Source of the DNA: Comamonadaceae bacterium PBBC1 | Lineage (GTDB): Bacteria > Pseudomonadota > Gammaproteobacteria > Burkholderiales > Burkholderiaceae_C | DNA: 59,846 bases | Assembly: GCA_002256145.1 (NCBI GenBank) | Contig: NKIP01000019.1 | Span: 1-59,846, forward strand | Direction: 5' to 3' | Shown: piece after piece, positions 38,981-48,503 of the stretch | Position numbering within the stretch: the stretch's first letter is position 1 | Layout: every line of letters starts with the position of its first letter | Position numbers and translations under genes: made by a program | The notes under the pieces: generated by a model | Told to the model about the DNA's origin: nothing | Seen by the model: only the letters and a program-made list of their open reading frames with translations | Database searches by the model: none

Positions 38981-39802
38981 TCAAAAGCGGTAATTGGCAA
39001 ACAGGCCGTAGCTGGTCTGGGTTTTCTTGTCGATGGTGGGGCTGTTGGCCGCATCGCCTTGCAGCTGTGTCACCCCCAGTTTGGCCGAGAGGCTCCATTC
39101 GTGCGTGAGTTGGTAGTCGGCGCTCGCCCCCAGTCGCCAGGCATTCAAGCCGGCGCGGGCTTTGTAGGTGGCGTAACCTGAGCTGGCGCTTTGTGCTGCG
39201 CTCACTCCGTAATAGGTTTGTGCGTAACGGCCGTCCGTCCAGGTCATGCCAGGGCCTGCGCTCAGGACCAGTCGTTCCATGGGGCGTGTTCTGAAGCTGA
39301 CATCCAGCAGCGCGCGCGTGCCTTGTTGGTGGCCCCCGATGTCGGTGATGATGTTGGCCGATGCGGCCACGGCGCCTTGTGTGTAGCTGCCAGACAGTGA
39401 GCCCAAGGCGGTTTGTTCAATGGCCCCCAGGTTTGAAAACTTCGTGCTCTCGCTGTCGTTGCGCGAGCGCCCCAAGCCCGTGCCCACGCCCAGCCCCATG
39501 CGCCAGGGGCCGTCTTGCATCAAGGTGTAACCCACACCCAGGGGCACCCCCGCACCGGGCACAGCGCCCAATTGCCAGCGGCCTTTGCTGGCGCCAAAGG
39601 TGGGCAAAGCACCTGTTCGGGTTTCGCTGCTGCCGGGATAGCTGGGTTGAGACATCAGACCCACGCCTGCGTTGAAATGCCATGCATCGTCTTCAACGGC
39701 TTGCGCATGCGTCAAAGTGGAAAAAGCCAGGCCAGCCAAAGCCAGCAGGGGCATGGCATAGGCAGTGGCATGCGTGGAAGCCAAAGATGATCGTGAAAGC
39801 AT
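38981..39802 (-). CDS. MipA/OmpV-family outer membrane protein
   Basis: About 273 residues. The signal peptide ends near LAGLAFSTLTHAQA. The body is beta-strand-rich, with WHFNAGVGLMSQPSYPGSSE typical of MipA/OmpV, and ends in a C-terminal Phe (GLFANYRF) as outer-membrane barrels do. The family links to cell-wall enzyme scaffolding or small-molecule passage. It is divergent from a baeS/baeR-type pair with a 157-bp shared promoter region. In Comamonadaceae such kinases may control the neighbour (inference). The ATG at 39802 was chosen. The frame runs 39 codons further upstream. Confidence 0.85.
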   Translation of the reverse strand: MLSRSSLASTHATAYAMPLLALAGLAFSTLTHAQAVEDDAWHFNAGVGLMSQPSYPGSSETRTGALPTFGASKGRWQLGAVPGAGVPLGVGYTLMQDGPWRMGLGVGTGLGRSRNDSESTKFSNLGAIEQTALGSLSGSYTQGAVAASANIITDIGGHQQGTRALLDVSFRTRPMERLVLSAGPGMTWTDGRYAQTYYGVSAAQSASSGYATYKARAGLNAWRLGASADYQLTHEWSLSAKLGVTQLQGDAANSPTIDKKTQTSYGLFANYRF

Positions 39803-39959
39803 GAAGTCCTTGAATGATGTGGGTGCAAGACGCCTGCGCGAATCGGTGGCGCCCGTCGAATTCAGACTTTGACCGGGCACTGTGAAGGCAATGCGTGAAA
39901 ATCCACACACTCTCTTCACAATCCTGAGCTTTACTCGGCAGACACTTTTCTAGAACCCC

Positions 39960-41453
39960 ATGCGCCTGCGTCTTGTTCACAAACTGTCTTTGCTCATGCT
40001 CAGTTTCGCCCTGGTGGCGGTGTTGGCTTTGGGCGGGTTCACGGCCTGGAATTTGCGGCACGGGTTTGGTCAATACCTGGCGGCGCGGGATGTGGTACAC
40101 CTCGAAGCGTTTCGCGATTTGGTCGAAAAGAAGCTGGCCATTCCGGCCAACCCCTCTGTACAAAGCCTGTCCATGCATGCGCTGCTCAATGAACTGCGTG
40201 GCGAGCCTGCGGATGCGCCCCCGCCTTCGAGCGATCACCCACCGCCCGCATCGGGCCTGGCTGGCCTGATGCCGCGCCCGCATCCCCGGCCCGGCCGGGA
40301 TGCGTGGCCTGAGCGTTTGTCGGTGGTGGGCCTGGATGGGCAGACCCTGCTCGGACGGGGCGATGCGCCGGCCAGCGCGGACCCGGTAGACCGGCCAATT
40401 CGGGCGGGTGGCGTGCTGGTGGCCTGGGCCCGCTTGCGCCAAACAGACACCATCCCGGGGACGGAATCGCGTTTTTTGCGTGACCAATATGTGCGCATTC
40501 TGGGCACCTCCGTCGGGCTGGTGTTGCTGGCGCTGGCCAGCGCCGCTTGGCTGGCCCGGCGTTGGGTCAGACCGCTGGCCGCTGTGGCACAGACCACCGG
40601 GCAATTGGCCCGAGGCGAGTTTTCGGCGCGCATTGAACGGGGACAAGCAAGTGCCGAGCGCACCGATGAAATCGGTGATGTGGTGGTCAACATCAACCAC
40701 ATGGCTGAAAGCCTGCAGCGTCTGGAGCAATCGCGCAGGCGATGGCTGGCCGATATTTCTCACGAGCTGCGCACCCCCTTGACCGTGATGCAAGGCGACA
40801 TCGAGGCCTTGTGCGATGGCGTGCGCCCCTTGCGCGCCGAAGCGGTGCAGGTCTTGCGTGAAGAGGTTCTGCACTTGGGCAAACTGGTCAATGACCTGCA
40901 TTTGCTGGCCATGTCGGATTTGCAAAACCTGCCTTGCCACTTTGCACCCATGAACCCGGCCGAGTTGCTGCAAAAGCTGGTGCAGCGCCATGCCCCACGC
41001 GCCAGCGCCCAAGGGCTGGCCCTGAGCCTGGACTTGCCGGGGGAGCCCTTTCAAGCCTCTTGGGATGCGACACGCATGGCGCAATTGTGTGTCAATCTGC
41101 TGGAAAACAGCATCCGCTACACCCATGCGCCGGGCCAGATTGTGTTGCGCTTGCGCAGGGTGGGTGCGCGCGCGTTCATCGACGTCGAGGATTCAGCACC
41201 CGGGGTGGATGCGCACGACATGGCCAGCTTGTTCGAGCCCTTGTACCGGGCCGACCGCGCACGCACACGCGCTCTGGGGGGCAGCGGGCTGGGCTTGGCC
41301 ATCTGTGAAGCCATCGCCCACGCCCATGGCGGCACGGTGGCGGCGAGCGCCAGCAGCCTGGGCGGTTTGCATGTGCAAGTGGATTTGCCCCTTCAACCAC
41401 CCGAGACTTTGCTGAGCCAACTGCCTGACCCTGAGAAAGGCGCACGCCCATGA
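39960..41453 (+). CDS. BaeS-like sensor histidine kinase
   Basis: 497 residues. TM1 is at about 9-31 (LSLLMLSFALVAVLALGGF), then a Pro-rich periplasmic region of about 145 residues, TM2 at about 178-198, and HAMP. HisKA has H268 in RRWLADISHELRTPLTV. The ATPase domain has NLLENSIRYTHAPG, DSAPGVDAHDM and GGSGLGLAICEAIAHAHGG. The layout resembles BaeS (envelope stress/efflux). It overlaps the regulator start by 4 bp. The divergent MipA-like porin is a candidate target. Confidence 0.88.
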   Translation: MRLRLVHKLSLLMLSFALVAVLALGGFTAWNLRHGFGQYLAARDVVHLEAFRDLVEKKLAIPANPSVQSLSMHALLNELRGEPADAPPPSSDHPPPASGLAGLMPRPHPRPGRDAWPERLSVVGLDGQTLLGRGDAPASADPVDRPIRAGGVLVAWARLRQTDTIPGTESRFLRDQYVRILGTSVGLVLLALASAAWLARRWVRPLAAVAQTTGQLARGEFSARIERGQASAERTDEIGDVVVNINHMAESLQRLEQSRRRWLADISHELRTPLTVMQGDIEALCDGVRPLRAEAVQVLREEVLHLGKLVNDLHLLAMSDLQNLPCHFAPMNPAELLQKLVQRHAPRASAQGLALSLDLPGEPFQASWDATRMAQLCVNLLENSIRYTHAPGQIVLRLRRVGARAFIDVEDSAPGVDAHDMASLFEPLYRADRARTRALGGSGLGLAICEAIAHAHGGTVAASASSLGGLHVQVDLPLQPPETLLSQLPDPEKGARP

Positions 41454-42127
41454 CCGTTGCCCGTGTTCTGGTGGTCGAAGACGACCTGCGCATTGCCCAA
41501 TTGTTGGTGGACTATTTGCACAACGAGGGCCATCAGGCCCGCGCATTGGCCGATGGTGCCTTGGCGCTGCAAGACATTCGCCAGTCGCGACCCGATCTGC
41601 TCATTCTGGATGTGATGCTGCCGGGGCTCGACGGTGTGGGGCTGTGCCGTGCGGTGCGTCAGTTCAGCGATGTGCCCATCCTCATGGTCACCGCCCGGGT
41701 CGATGAAATCGACCGTCTGCTGGGGCTGCAGACGGGGGCTGATGACTATGTCTGCAAACCTTTCAGCCCGCGTGAAGTCATGGCCCGCGTGCAAGCACTG
41801 CTGCGACGCTCGCAAGGCCGCCTGCTCACACAGCAGGCGGCGTGGCACATTGATGAGGAGGCGCTGCGCATTGCCTGGCGTGGGCAAAGCCTGACTTTGA
41901 CCCCGCTGGAATTTCGCATGCTGCGCTTGTTGCTCAGCCGTCCGGGGCGGGTGTTTTCGCGTGAGCAGTTGCTCGATGCCGCACACGCTGACTTGCGAGA
42001 GGTGAGTGACCGCACCATCGACACCCATGTGAAAAACCTGCGCAAGAAAATTCAGCAGGTCGATGCCGATGCCGACTGCCTGGTGAGTGTGTATGGCGTG
42101 GGCTATCGGTTTGAGCCGCCTGTGTAA
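41450..42127 (+). CDS. BaeR-like OmpR-family response regulator
   Basis: 225 residues. The receiver domain has VVEDD, phospho-acceptor D54 in LLILDVMLPGLDG, and K in YVCKPFSPREV. The C-terminal winged helix ends TIDTHVKNLRKKIQQVDADA, then VYGVGYRFE. An ATGA overlap joins it to the kinase gene. A bidirectional terminator follows about 65 bp downstream. Confidence 0.9.
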   Translation: MTVARVLVVEDDLRIAQLLVDYLHNEGHQARALADGALALQDIRQSRPDLLILDVMLPGLDGVGLCRAVRQFSDVPILMVTARVDEIDRLLGLQTGADDYVCKPFSPREVMARVQALLRRSQGRLLTQQAAWHIDEEALRIAWRGQSLTLTPLEFRMLRLLLSRPGRVFSREQLLDAAHADLREVSDRTIDTHVKNLRKKIQQVDADADCLVSVYGVGYRFEPPV

Positions 42128-42191
42128 AGAAGTCGCAGCAGCGCTCTGAGCGGGGTGAGTGAGGTGCCGTCACCGCCTGGTGCCCACAAAA

Positions 42192-42220
42192 AAAGGGCGC
42201 CGTAGCGCCCTTTGGTTTTT
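42192..42220. terminator. Bidirectional terminator between baeR-like gene and actP
   Basis: AAAGGGCGC (42192-42200) pairs with GCGCCCTTT (42205-42213) around a CGTA loop. T-rich sequence follows on the plus strand (TTTGGTTTTT) and an A run precedes it, so it can end both convergent transcripts. Confidence 0.85.
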
Positions 42221-42238
42221 CTGCTTGAAGCCGAAAAA

Positions 42239-43966
42239 TCAGTGGTCCGAAGCGGCAGCAGCACCGTAGCCGGTTTCAGATCGCACTTGCTGAGCCGGGA
42301 AGGTTGCGCGTTCTTTTTGGGCTTGTTCGCTCTTGTCCAGAATCGAGAACAGCCAGATGCTCACAAAGCCAATGGTCATCGAGAACAAGGCGGGCGAGCT
42401 GTACTGGAACCAGGCCGAGCCCTTGGGGTTGCCCAGGGTCACTTCCCACACGGCAGGCGACACGACTGTGAGGCCCACGGAAGAGATCAGGCCCAGGAAG
42501 CCGCCAATGACCGCGCCGCGTGTGGTGCAGTCTTTCCACAGCACCGACAGGAACAGCACCGGGAAGTTGGCCGAAGCCGCGATCGCGAAAGCCAGCGACA
42601 CCATGAAGGCGATGTTCTGCTTTTCAAACGCAATGCCCAGACCCACCGCAATCACACCCAAAGCCAGGGTGGTGATGCGCGAGACACGCAGCTCCGAGGC
42701 GCTGTCGGCCTTGCCCTGTTTGAACACGGTCGAATACAGGTCGTGCGACACGGCCGATGCGCCCGACAAGGTCAGGCCCGCCACCACGGCCAGGATGGTG
42801 GCAAACGCCACGGCCGAAATGAAGCCATAGAACACATCCCCGCCCACCGTCTTGGCCACCAGCACCGCCGCCATGTTGGCCGTGCCCGCGCCGCCTTTGA
42901 TCACGCCTTTGGCGGTGTCGGCCAACTCGGGGTTGGTCAGCACCAGGGTGATCGCACCGAAGCCGATGATGAAGATCAAGATGAAGAAGTAGCCCACCCA
43001 GGTGGTCGCCCAGAACACCGACTTGCGCGCTTCTTTGGCGTCAGGCACCGTGAAAAAGCGCATCAGCACATGGGGGAGTCCGGCGGTGCCGAACATCAGT
43101 GCCATGCCAAACGAAATGGCCGAGATCGGGTCCTTGATGAAGCCGCCTGGCCCCATGATGGACAGACCGGCTTTGGCCGCTTCTTCGGGGGTCTTGCCAC
43201 TGGCTTCGGCAATCGCGGTCTTCACCGCCACGCCTTTGGCAAACAGCGCCTCAGGGCTGAAGCCGAACTGCGCCAACACCATGATGGCCATGAAGGTGCC
43301 GCCGCACAGCAGCAAGCAAGCCTTGATGATCTGCACCCAGGTGGTGGCGGTCATGCCGCCAAACAACACGTACACCATCATCAGCGCACCGACGATGACC
43401 ACGGCCATCCAGTACTCCAGACCAAACAGCAGCTTGATGAGTTGACCGGCGCCGACCATCTGGGCGATCAGATAAAACGCCACCACGACCAGCGTGCCCG
43501 AAGCGGCAAACGCACGGATGGGCGTTTGCTTGAATCGGTATCCGGCCACATCGGCAAAGGTGAACTTGCCCAAGTTGCGCAGACGCTCGGCCAGCAAGAA
43601 AGTGATCACGGGCCAGCCGACCAAAAAGCCGATGGAATAGATCAGGCCGTCATAGCCCGAAGCCATCACCGCTGCCGAAATGCCCAAGAAGGACGCGGCC
43701 GACATGTAGTCGCCCGCAATCGCCAGGCCGTTTTGGAAACCGGTGATGCCGCCACCGGCGGTGTAGAAGTCTGCGGCCGATTTGGTCTTGGCCGCAGCCC
43801 ATTTGGTGATCCACAGCGTGCCGACCACGAAGGTGCCGAACATCAAAATGGCGGTCCAGTTGGTGGACTGCTTGGCGGCGTCGCCAATGTCGGCACCGGC
43901 AGCCAGCGCGGCGTTGCCCGCGATCAGGGCCAAAGCGCCCAGGAAAAATTGCATCGCCTTGTTCAT
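42239..43966 (-). CDS. actP: Cation/acetate symporter ActP
   Basis: 575 residues, SSS family (E. coli ActP 549). About 13 hydrophobic segments. The N-terminus has a cleavable-looking leader ([19 protein letters not shown]), as in ActP. Family motifs include [32 protein letters not shown] and [20 protein letters not shown]. It imports acetate with a cation. Its ATG overlaps the stop of the DUF485 gene by 4 bp, the usual yjcH-actP pair. Confidence 0.93.
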   Translation of the reverse strand: MNKAMQFFLGALALIAGNAALAAGADIGDAAKQSTNWTAILMFGTFVVGTLWITKWAAAKTKSAADFYTAGGGITGFQNGLAIAGDYMSAASFLGISAAVMASGYDGLIYSIGFLVGWPVITFLLAERLRNLGKFTFADVAGYRFKQTPIRAFAASGTLVVVAFYLIAQMVGAGQLIKLLFGLEYWMAVVIVGALMMVYVLFGGMTATTWVQIIKACLLLCGGTFMAIMVLAQFGFSPEALFAKGVAVKTAIAEASGKTPEEAAKAGLSIMGPGGFIKDPISAISFGMALMFGTAGLPHVLMRFFTVPDAKEARKSVFWATTWVGYFFILIFIIGFGAITLVLTNPELADTAKGVIKGGAGTANMAAVLVAKTVGGDVFYGFISAVAFATILAVVAGLTLSGASAVSHDLYSTVFKQGKADSASELRVSRITTLALGVIAVGLGIAFEKQNIAFMVSLAFAIAASANFPVLFLSVLWKDCTTRGAVIGGFLGLISSVGLTVVSPAVWEVTLGNPKGSAWFQYSSPALFSMTIGFVSIWLFSILDKSEQAQKERATFPAQQVRSETGYGAAAASDH

Positions 43967-44271
43967 TTTGTGGCGTCCTTCAAGATGTCTTGCGTCAGCG
44001 CGTCGTAGCGCTTGTTGGCGCGGTTGACGTAGATGCCGGTGATCACGATGGTGAACACAATCACGCCCATGCCGAGCGGAATGCCCATCGAGGTCACACC
44101 TGCGCCCAGAGGCTGTGCGAGAAAAGGCTTGTTGAAGGCGATCAGTGCGATGAAGCCGTAGTAAACGACCAGAGTCAACACGGTCAGGAGCCAGCCAAAA
44201 GTATTGCGCTGCTTGCGCAGCTGAGCGTACTTTGGGTGACTTTGGATCTTGGCGATCACGGGGTCAATCAT
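43963..44271 (-). CDS. yjcH: DUF485 membrane protein, ActP partner
   Basis: 102 residues with two membrane segments (about 26-48 and 63-85) and the DUF485 motif [19 protein letters not shown]485 proteins (YjcH) are encoded just before acetate symporters and may help their assembly or activity. The start IDPVIAKI at 44271 fits relatives. A further in-frame ATG at 44295 would fall in the leader hairpin. Overlaps actP by 4 bp. Confidence 0.9.
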   Translation of the reverse strand: MIDPVIAKIQSHPKYAQLRKQRNTFGWLLTVLTLVVYYGFIALIAFNKPFLAQPLGAGVTSMGIPLGMGVIVFTIVITGIYVNRANKRYDALTQDILKDATK

Positions 44272-44298
44272 TGTTATGTCCTGCTTAAAAAACAAAAA

Positions 44299-44353
44299 AG
44301 GCAGACACCCAAGCCACCCGATTTTTTAATCTGAGTGAGTTGTATGTCTGCCT
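44299..44353 (-). promoter_or_regulatory. Terminator-like inverted repeat in the yjcH-actP leader
   Basis: On the minus strand AGGCAGACA and TGTCTGCCT (9 bp, perfect) are separated by 37 nt, and TTTTTTG follows the second arm. It lies between the upstream araC-type gene and yjcH. It may terminate the AraC-family message or act as an attenuator in the acetate-uptake leader. Confidence 0.6.
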
Positions 44354-44434
44354 GTTGGTTAATGTCGCAGAGGGGACTGACCTTTGGCTTACTTATAGGG
44401 TTTCTACTCTTGTTTTTGAGCGGGAACTTTTTGT

Positions 44435-45472
44435 TCAAGAGCTTTTTCTCATGGATTCTGGGGATGCTCCCGTCCACCCCTTGAACGCCCGCATGAAGCT
44501 CTTCTCGTTCTGAAACCCCACCTCGGCGGCGATCTGTTTGATGGGGCGTTGCGTGCGCAGCAGCAGGTCCATGGCCAGGTCGCGGCGCACGGCGTCTTTG
44601 AGTTGCTGCAGGCTGGCACCTTCTTCTTTCAGTTGCCGGTGCAGCGTGCGCGCAGACAGGTTCAGCCAAGCGGCCAGGTCGTCGGCGTTGCGGCTGTGTT
44701 CGGGGTGTTCGGCCAAGGTCTGGCGCACTTTTTCTACCAGCAAGCGGTCGCGTCGGTAAGGGCGCACCGTGAGCAGCAGGGCGCGTTGAAGCATGCGTTG
44801 CAAAGCCGCTTCGTCGCGGCGCACGGGCAGGCTCAGGTAACCCGCGTCAAACTGCAGGCTGTGCGTGGGCGCGTTGAACTGTGTGGGGCCGTCAAACAGC
44901 ACGCGGTAACTGTCGGCGTGGGGCGGCGGGGCAAAGCGCAGGGTGGTTTGTAGCAAGGGGATGCGTGAGTCCGTCAGCCAGCAGGCCACGCCCAAGGCAT
45001 TGCGCAGCACCGACACCACGGCAAATTCTTGCAGGGTGCCCAGGGGGTGGTGTTCGTGCAATTGCAGGTGGGCCACGCCCGCCTCGGTGCTGACTTGCAG
45101 GTGAATGTCGTCGGTCAGCAGGCCATGGTGGCGGCACCAGCGCTGCAGTGCCACGCCCAAGGTGGGGGCCGTCAACGAGGCGCGCACCAGCATGCCGTAA
45201 CTGCCCCAAGGCAGGCGGCGGCTGAACCAGCCCAGGGCCTCATCGTCCAGCTCGCGCATGGCGGCGGCCGAGAGCCATTCCATTTGCAGGGCGGTGATGC
45301 GGGCATTGTCCTGCTTCAGTAAGCTTGGCGCAATTTGTGCCTCGGTCAGGGCGGGCAGCGGGTCCATGCCGCGCTGGGTGTAGGCCTGCACAATAGCTTG
45401 AACAAATGCCATGGGGGTCTCGGCGCGGCCGGTGACGGCGGTTCGAGGTGGACCAGGCGGGGGGTGTTTCAT
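44435..45472 (-). CDS. AraC-family transcriptional regulator
   Basis: About 345 residues. An N-terminal arabinose-binding-like ligand domain (about 20-230) is followed by a C-terminal AraC helix-turn-helix pair: [20 protein letters not shown] and [20 protein letters not shown]. It is divergent from liuB with 133 bp between the starts, and upstream of yjcH-actP on its own strand, so it could control either. The start is uncertain: 45472 (KHPPPG) or 45412 (AFVQAIV). Confidence 0.87.
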   Translation of the reverse strand: MKHPPPGPPRTAVTGRAETPMAFVQAIVQAYTQRGMDPLPALTEAQIAPSLLKQDNARITALQMEWLSAAAMRELDDEALGWFSRRLPWGSYGMLVRASLTAPTLGVALQRWCRHHGLLTDDIHLQVSTEAGVAHLQLHEHHPLGTLQEFAVVSVLRNALGVACWLTDSRIPLLQTTLRFAPPPHADSYRVLFDGPTQFNAPTHSLQFDAGYLSLPVRRDEAALQRMLQRALLLTVRPYRRDRLLVEKVRQTLAEHPEHSRNADDLAAWLNLSARTLHRQLKEEGASLQQLKDAVRRDLAMDLLLRTQRPIKQIAAEVGFQNEKSFMRAFKGWTGASPESMRKSS

Positions 45473-45605
45473 GTGGGATGAAATTGTGGCACGATTTGCA
45501 ACCCAATTGACGCCCCCCAAACGGCCAACTGGCCTTAAGCTGGCAGGTATTGCCCCTCAGGCGCGGTGTTTGCCGTGTGCCCGGGGCCACAGCCAAGGAA
45601 GACAC

Positions 45606-47213
45606 ATGACTGTTTTGCACTCTCAACTGAACCCGCGTTCGGCCGATTTCCAGCACAACGCCACGGCCATGCGCGGCCTGGTCGACGACCTGCGCGCCCA
45701 CCTGGAGCGCGTGGCTTTGGGTGGCGGTGACGCCCCCCGCGCCAAGCACACCGCCCGGGGCAAACTGCTGCCGCGTGACCGCGTGCAGATGCTGCTCGAC
45801 CCCGGCACGCCTTTCCTCGAAGTCGCGCCCTTGGCGGCGCTCAACATGTACAACAACGACGCGCCCAGCTCGGGCGTGATCGTGGGCATTGGCCGCGTGA
45901 GCGGCGTGGACTGCATGATCGTGTGCAACGACGCCACGGTGAAGGGCGGCACCTATTACCCCATGACGGTGAAAAAGCATTTGCGCGCACAAGAGATCGC
46001 GCAGCAAAACCACCTGCCTTGTATTTATCTGGTGGACTCGGGCGGTGCCAACTTGCCCAACCAGGACGAGGTCTTCCCTGACCGCGACCACTTTGGCCGC
46101 ATCTTCTTCAACCAGGCCAACATGAGCGCGCAAGGCATTGCGCAAATCGCGGTGGTCATGGGCTCGTGCACAGCGGGTGGCGCGTACGTGCCCGCCATGA
46201 GCGACGAGACCATCATCGTCAAGAACCAGGGCACCATCTTTTTGGGTGGCCCGCCACTGGTGAAAGCCGCGACGGGCGAGGTGGTGAGCGCCGAAGATTT
46301 GGGCGGTGGTGATGTGCACACCCGCTTGAGTGGCGTGGCCGACCACTTGGCGCAAAACGATGTGCACGCGCTGGCGCTGGCGCGCCAAGCCGTGAAGAAT
46401 CTGAACGCACAAAAGGCCCCCAACATCGCCACACAAACGCCTGTGCCCCCGAAGTTCGACGCACAAGAGCTGTATGGCGTGATCCCCACCGACACGCGCA
46501 AGCCTTTTGATGTGCGCGAAATCATCGCCCGCATCGTCGACGGTTCGGAGTTCGATGAATTCAAATCGCGCTTTGGCACCACCTTGATCTGTGGCTTTGC
46601 CCGCATCGAAGGCATGCCGGTGGGCATCATCGCCAACAACGGCATTTTGTTCAGCGAGTCGGCGCTGAAAGGTGCGCACTTCATCGAGCTTTGCTGCCAG
46701 CGCAAAGTGCCTTTGGTGTTTTTGCAGAACATCACCGGCTTCATGGTGGGCCGCAAATACGAAAACGAAGGCATCGCCCGCAACGGCGCCAAGATGGTCA
46801 CGGCCGTGGCCACGGCTGCAGTGCCCAAGTTCACCATCATCATCGGCGGCAGCTTTGGCGCGGGCAACTACGGCATGTGCGGCCGTGCCTACAGCCCCCG
46901 CTTCTTGTGGATGTGGCCCAACGCCCGCATCTCCGTCATGGGTGGCGAGCAAGCGGCCAGCGTCTTGGCCACTGTCAAGCGCGATGGCATCGAGGGCAAG
47001 GGCGGCCAGTGGAGCATGGAAGAAGAAGAAGCCTTCAAAGCCCCGATCAAGCAGCAATACGAAGACCAGGGCCACCCTTACTACGCCACCGCCCGCATTT
47101 GGGACGACGGCATCATCGACCCGGCCGACACCCGCCGCGTGTTGGCGCTGGGCCTGAGCGCATCGCTCAACGCCCCGATCCCCGAGACGAAATTTGGACT
47201 TTTCCGCATGTGA
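45606..47213 (+). CDS. liuB: Methylcrotonyl-CoA carboxylase beta subunit
   Basis: 535 residues, the family length. The carboxyltransferase domain has [40 protein letters not shown] and [20 protein letters not shown]. With LiuD it carboxylates 3-methylcrotonyl-CoA to 3-methylglutaconyl-CoA. ATG 45606 follows AAGGAAG. Its last codons run into the vapBC operator: the TGA stop is the first three bases of the left arm. In related Comamonadaceae liuB is normally followed by liuC, but here a toxin-antitoxin module and a DinB gene intervene. Confidence 0.95.
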   Translation: MTVLHSQLNPRSADFQHNATAMRGLVDDLRAHLERVALGGGDAPRAKHTARGKLLPRDRVQMLLDPGTPFLEVAPLAALNMYNNDAPSSGVIVGIGRVSGVDCMIVCNDATVKGGTYYPMTVKKHLRAQEIAQQNHLPCIYLVDSGGANLPNQDEVFPDRDHFGRIFFNQANMSAQGIAQIAVVMGSCTAGGAYVPAMSDETIIVKNQGTIFLGGPPLVKAATGEVVSAEDLGGGDVHTRLSGVADHLAQNDVHALALARQAVKNLNAQKAPNIATQTPVPPKFDAQELYGVIPTDTRKPFDVREIIARIVDGSEFDEFKSRFGTTLICGFARIEGMPVGIIANNGILFSESALKGAHFIELCCQRKVPLVFLQNITGFMVGRKYENEGIARNGAKMVTAVATAAVPKFTIIIGGSFGAGNYGMCGRAYSPRFLWMWPNARISVMGGEQAASVLATVKRDGIEGKGGQWSMEEEEAFKAPIKQQYEDQGHPYYATARIWDDGIIDPADTRRVLALGLSASLNAPIPETKFGLFRM

Positions 47214-47244
47214 TGTGTATGATTTTGTGAATTCATACACATCA
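47211..47244 (+). promoter_or_regulatory. vapBC operator overlapping the liuB stop
   Basis: A perfect 12-bp inverted repeat, TGATGTGTATGA (47211-47222) and TCATACACATCA (47233-47244), with a 10-bp spacer, lies 13 bp before the vapB ATG. This is the usual place for an antitoxin-bound operator. The first three bases are the liuB stop codon. Confidence 0.8.
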
Positions 47245-47257
47245 AGGGGCTGAACAC

Positions 47258-47578
47258 ATGCGAACCAACATCGTGATCGACGACAAGCTCATGGCCGACG
47301 TCATGGCCTCGGGGGATTTCAAGACCAAGCGAGAGGCTGTGGAAGAGGGCTTGCGCCTGCTCAAGCGCAAGAAGGCTTATGCAGCGTTGTTGGCCGCCCG
47401 TGGCACCTTGTTTTGGGACGACTCCGACGAAGCCTGGGCCAAGGCGCGCGAAGAGAGGCAACTTGCAGAGACCGTGCAAGAACCTGCTGCGACTTATGCA
47501 GTCAAGCCCGCTGTTAAAGCTCGAACATCCCAAGCAGGCGCTGAAACCAAGCTGCATGGGAAAGGCAAGTCAGCATGA
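47258..47578 (+). CDS. vapB: VapB-type antitoxin
   Basis: 106 residues. It begins MRTNIVIDDKLMADVMASGD, then FKTKREAVEEGLRLLKRKK, the ribbon-helix-helix pattern of VapB (DUF2191-type) antitoxins. The C-terminal 55 residues are Ala/Lys/Glu-rich and longer than the common 65-85-residue form, likely unfolded until bound to the toxin. Its ATG overlap with vapC (ATGA) couples the pair. It should bind the inverted repeat upstream. Confidence 0.87.
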   Translation: MRTNIVIDDKLMADVMASGDFKTKREAVEEGLRLLKRKKAYAALLAARGTLFWDDSDEAWAKAREERQLAETVQEPAATYAVKPAVKARTSQAGAETKLHGKGKSA

Positions 47579-47982
47579 TTTTGGTGGACTCCAGCGTGCT
47601 GATCGATCACTTTCGAGGCACGATCAACGCACAGACCCAACAGTTAGAACGCTGGCTCACTGGGGAAGATGGGCCGCCCGACATTGGTGTAGCCGATCTG
47701 GTTATTTTTGAAGTGGTTCGAGGCTTCTCCACGGCGAATGCCCAGGCCCGAGTGCGCGACCTCCTGTTGAACTTGGAAGTGGTGGAAATTGGTGGTCTCG
47801 ATAACGCCCTGCAGGCGGCCACACTCTATCAACGGTTACGCCAATCTGGCCGCACCGTGCACAGCTCCATCGACGTGCTGCTGGCCAGCTATTGCATGAG
47901 CCACGGCCACACGCTGCTGCACCGCGACGCCGACTTTGAATCACTCAAAACTTTAGGAGGACTGGAGACATGGCCACAATGA
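47575..47982 (+). CDS. vapC: VapC-type PIN-domain toxin ribonuclease
   Basis: 135 residues, a full PIN domain. The acidic active-site residues are D5 (MILVDSSVLIDHF), E46 (LVIFEVVRG), D100 (HSSIDVLLASY) and D118/D120 (HRDADFE). VapC toxins cut specific RNAs, often tRNA or 23S rRNA. The gene is intact and overlaps vapB by 4 bp and the DinB-like gene by 13 bp. The target RNA cannot be predicted. Confidence 0.92.
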   Translation: MILVDSSVLIDHFRGTINAQTQQLERWLTGEDGPPDIGVADLVIFEVVRGFSTANAQARVRDLLLNLEVVEIGGLDNALQAATLYQRLRQSGRTVHSSIDVLLASYCMSHGHTLLHRDADFESLKTLGGLETWPQ

Positions 47983-48503
47983 ACACATCCACTTGGCACA
48001 GCCACTTCAACATGCAAGCGCGTTACCACGTCTGGGCCACGCACCGCCTGCTCGAAGCGGTCTCGCGCGTGTCCGATGCAGACTATCGGCGCGACGTGGG
48101 CCTGTTCTTCAAAAGCATCCACGGCACGCTGAACCACATGCTGGTGGCCGAGCACTTGCTTTGGTATGCGCGTTTTGCCAAAGGCGCATCGCCGGTGCTG
48201 GCGCTGAACACCGAGGTTGAGCCCCACCGCGAACGCTTGGCGCAGGCCCTCAAGGGCGGATCGGCCAACTGGACGCCCCTGATCGCCAGCTGGAGTGCCG
48301 ATCGTTTTGACGGCCAACTGGACTACAGAACCAGCATGGGCGACCCCCTGTCCTTGCCGTTTGCGGCCACCTTGGCGCATGTGTTCAACCACGCCACCCA
48401 CCACCGTGGCCAGATCACGGCGGCGCTCACCGCCATGGGCCAGCCTTGCCCAGAGCTGGACATGGTTTATTTCCTTCTCGCAGAACAGGCACCCAAAGCA
48501 TGA
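47970..48503 (+). CDS. DinB-family (YfiT-like) protein
   Basis: 177 residues, a four-helix DinB/YfiT-like fold. Three metal-binding His positions are visible: H in IHGTLNHMLVAEHLLW and the pair in FNHATHHRGQITAAL. Members are putative metal-dependent, thiol-dependent transferases. Its role here is unknown. ATG 47970 has GGAG 5 bp upstream and lies inside vapC. The stop overlaps the liuC start (ATGA). It is thus wedged between the toxin and a leucine-pathway enzyme. Confidence 0.88.
   Translation: MATMNTSTWHSHFNMQARYHVWATHRLLEAVSRVSDADYRRDVGLFFKSIHGTLNHMLVAEHLLWYARFAKGASPVLALNTEVEPHRERLAQALKGGSANWTPLIASWSADRFDGQLDYRTSMGDPLSLPFAATLAHVFNHATHHRGQITAALTAMGQPCPELDMVYFLLAEQAPKA

Noticed and set aside
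45507..45512. TTGACG before liuB as a LiuR operator
   Set aside because: Only a half-site; the inverted arm is missing (CCCCCCAAACGG follows). Similar lone half-sites occur near 32654 and 37203.
47258..48503. Recent genomic island around vapBC
   Set aside because: No flanking direct repeats, integrase or tRNA site; the insert is tightly overlapped with neighbours, so age and origin cannot be judged from the sequence alone.
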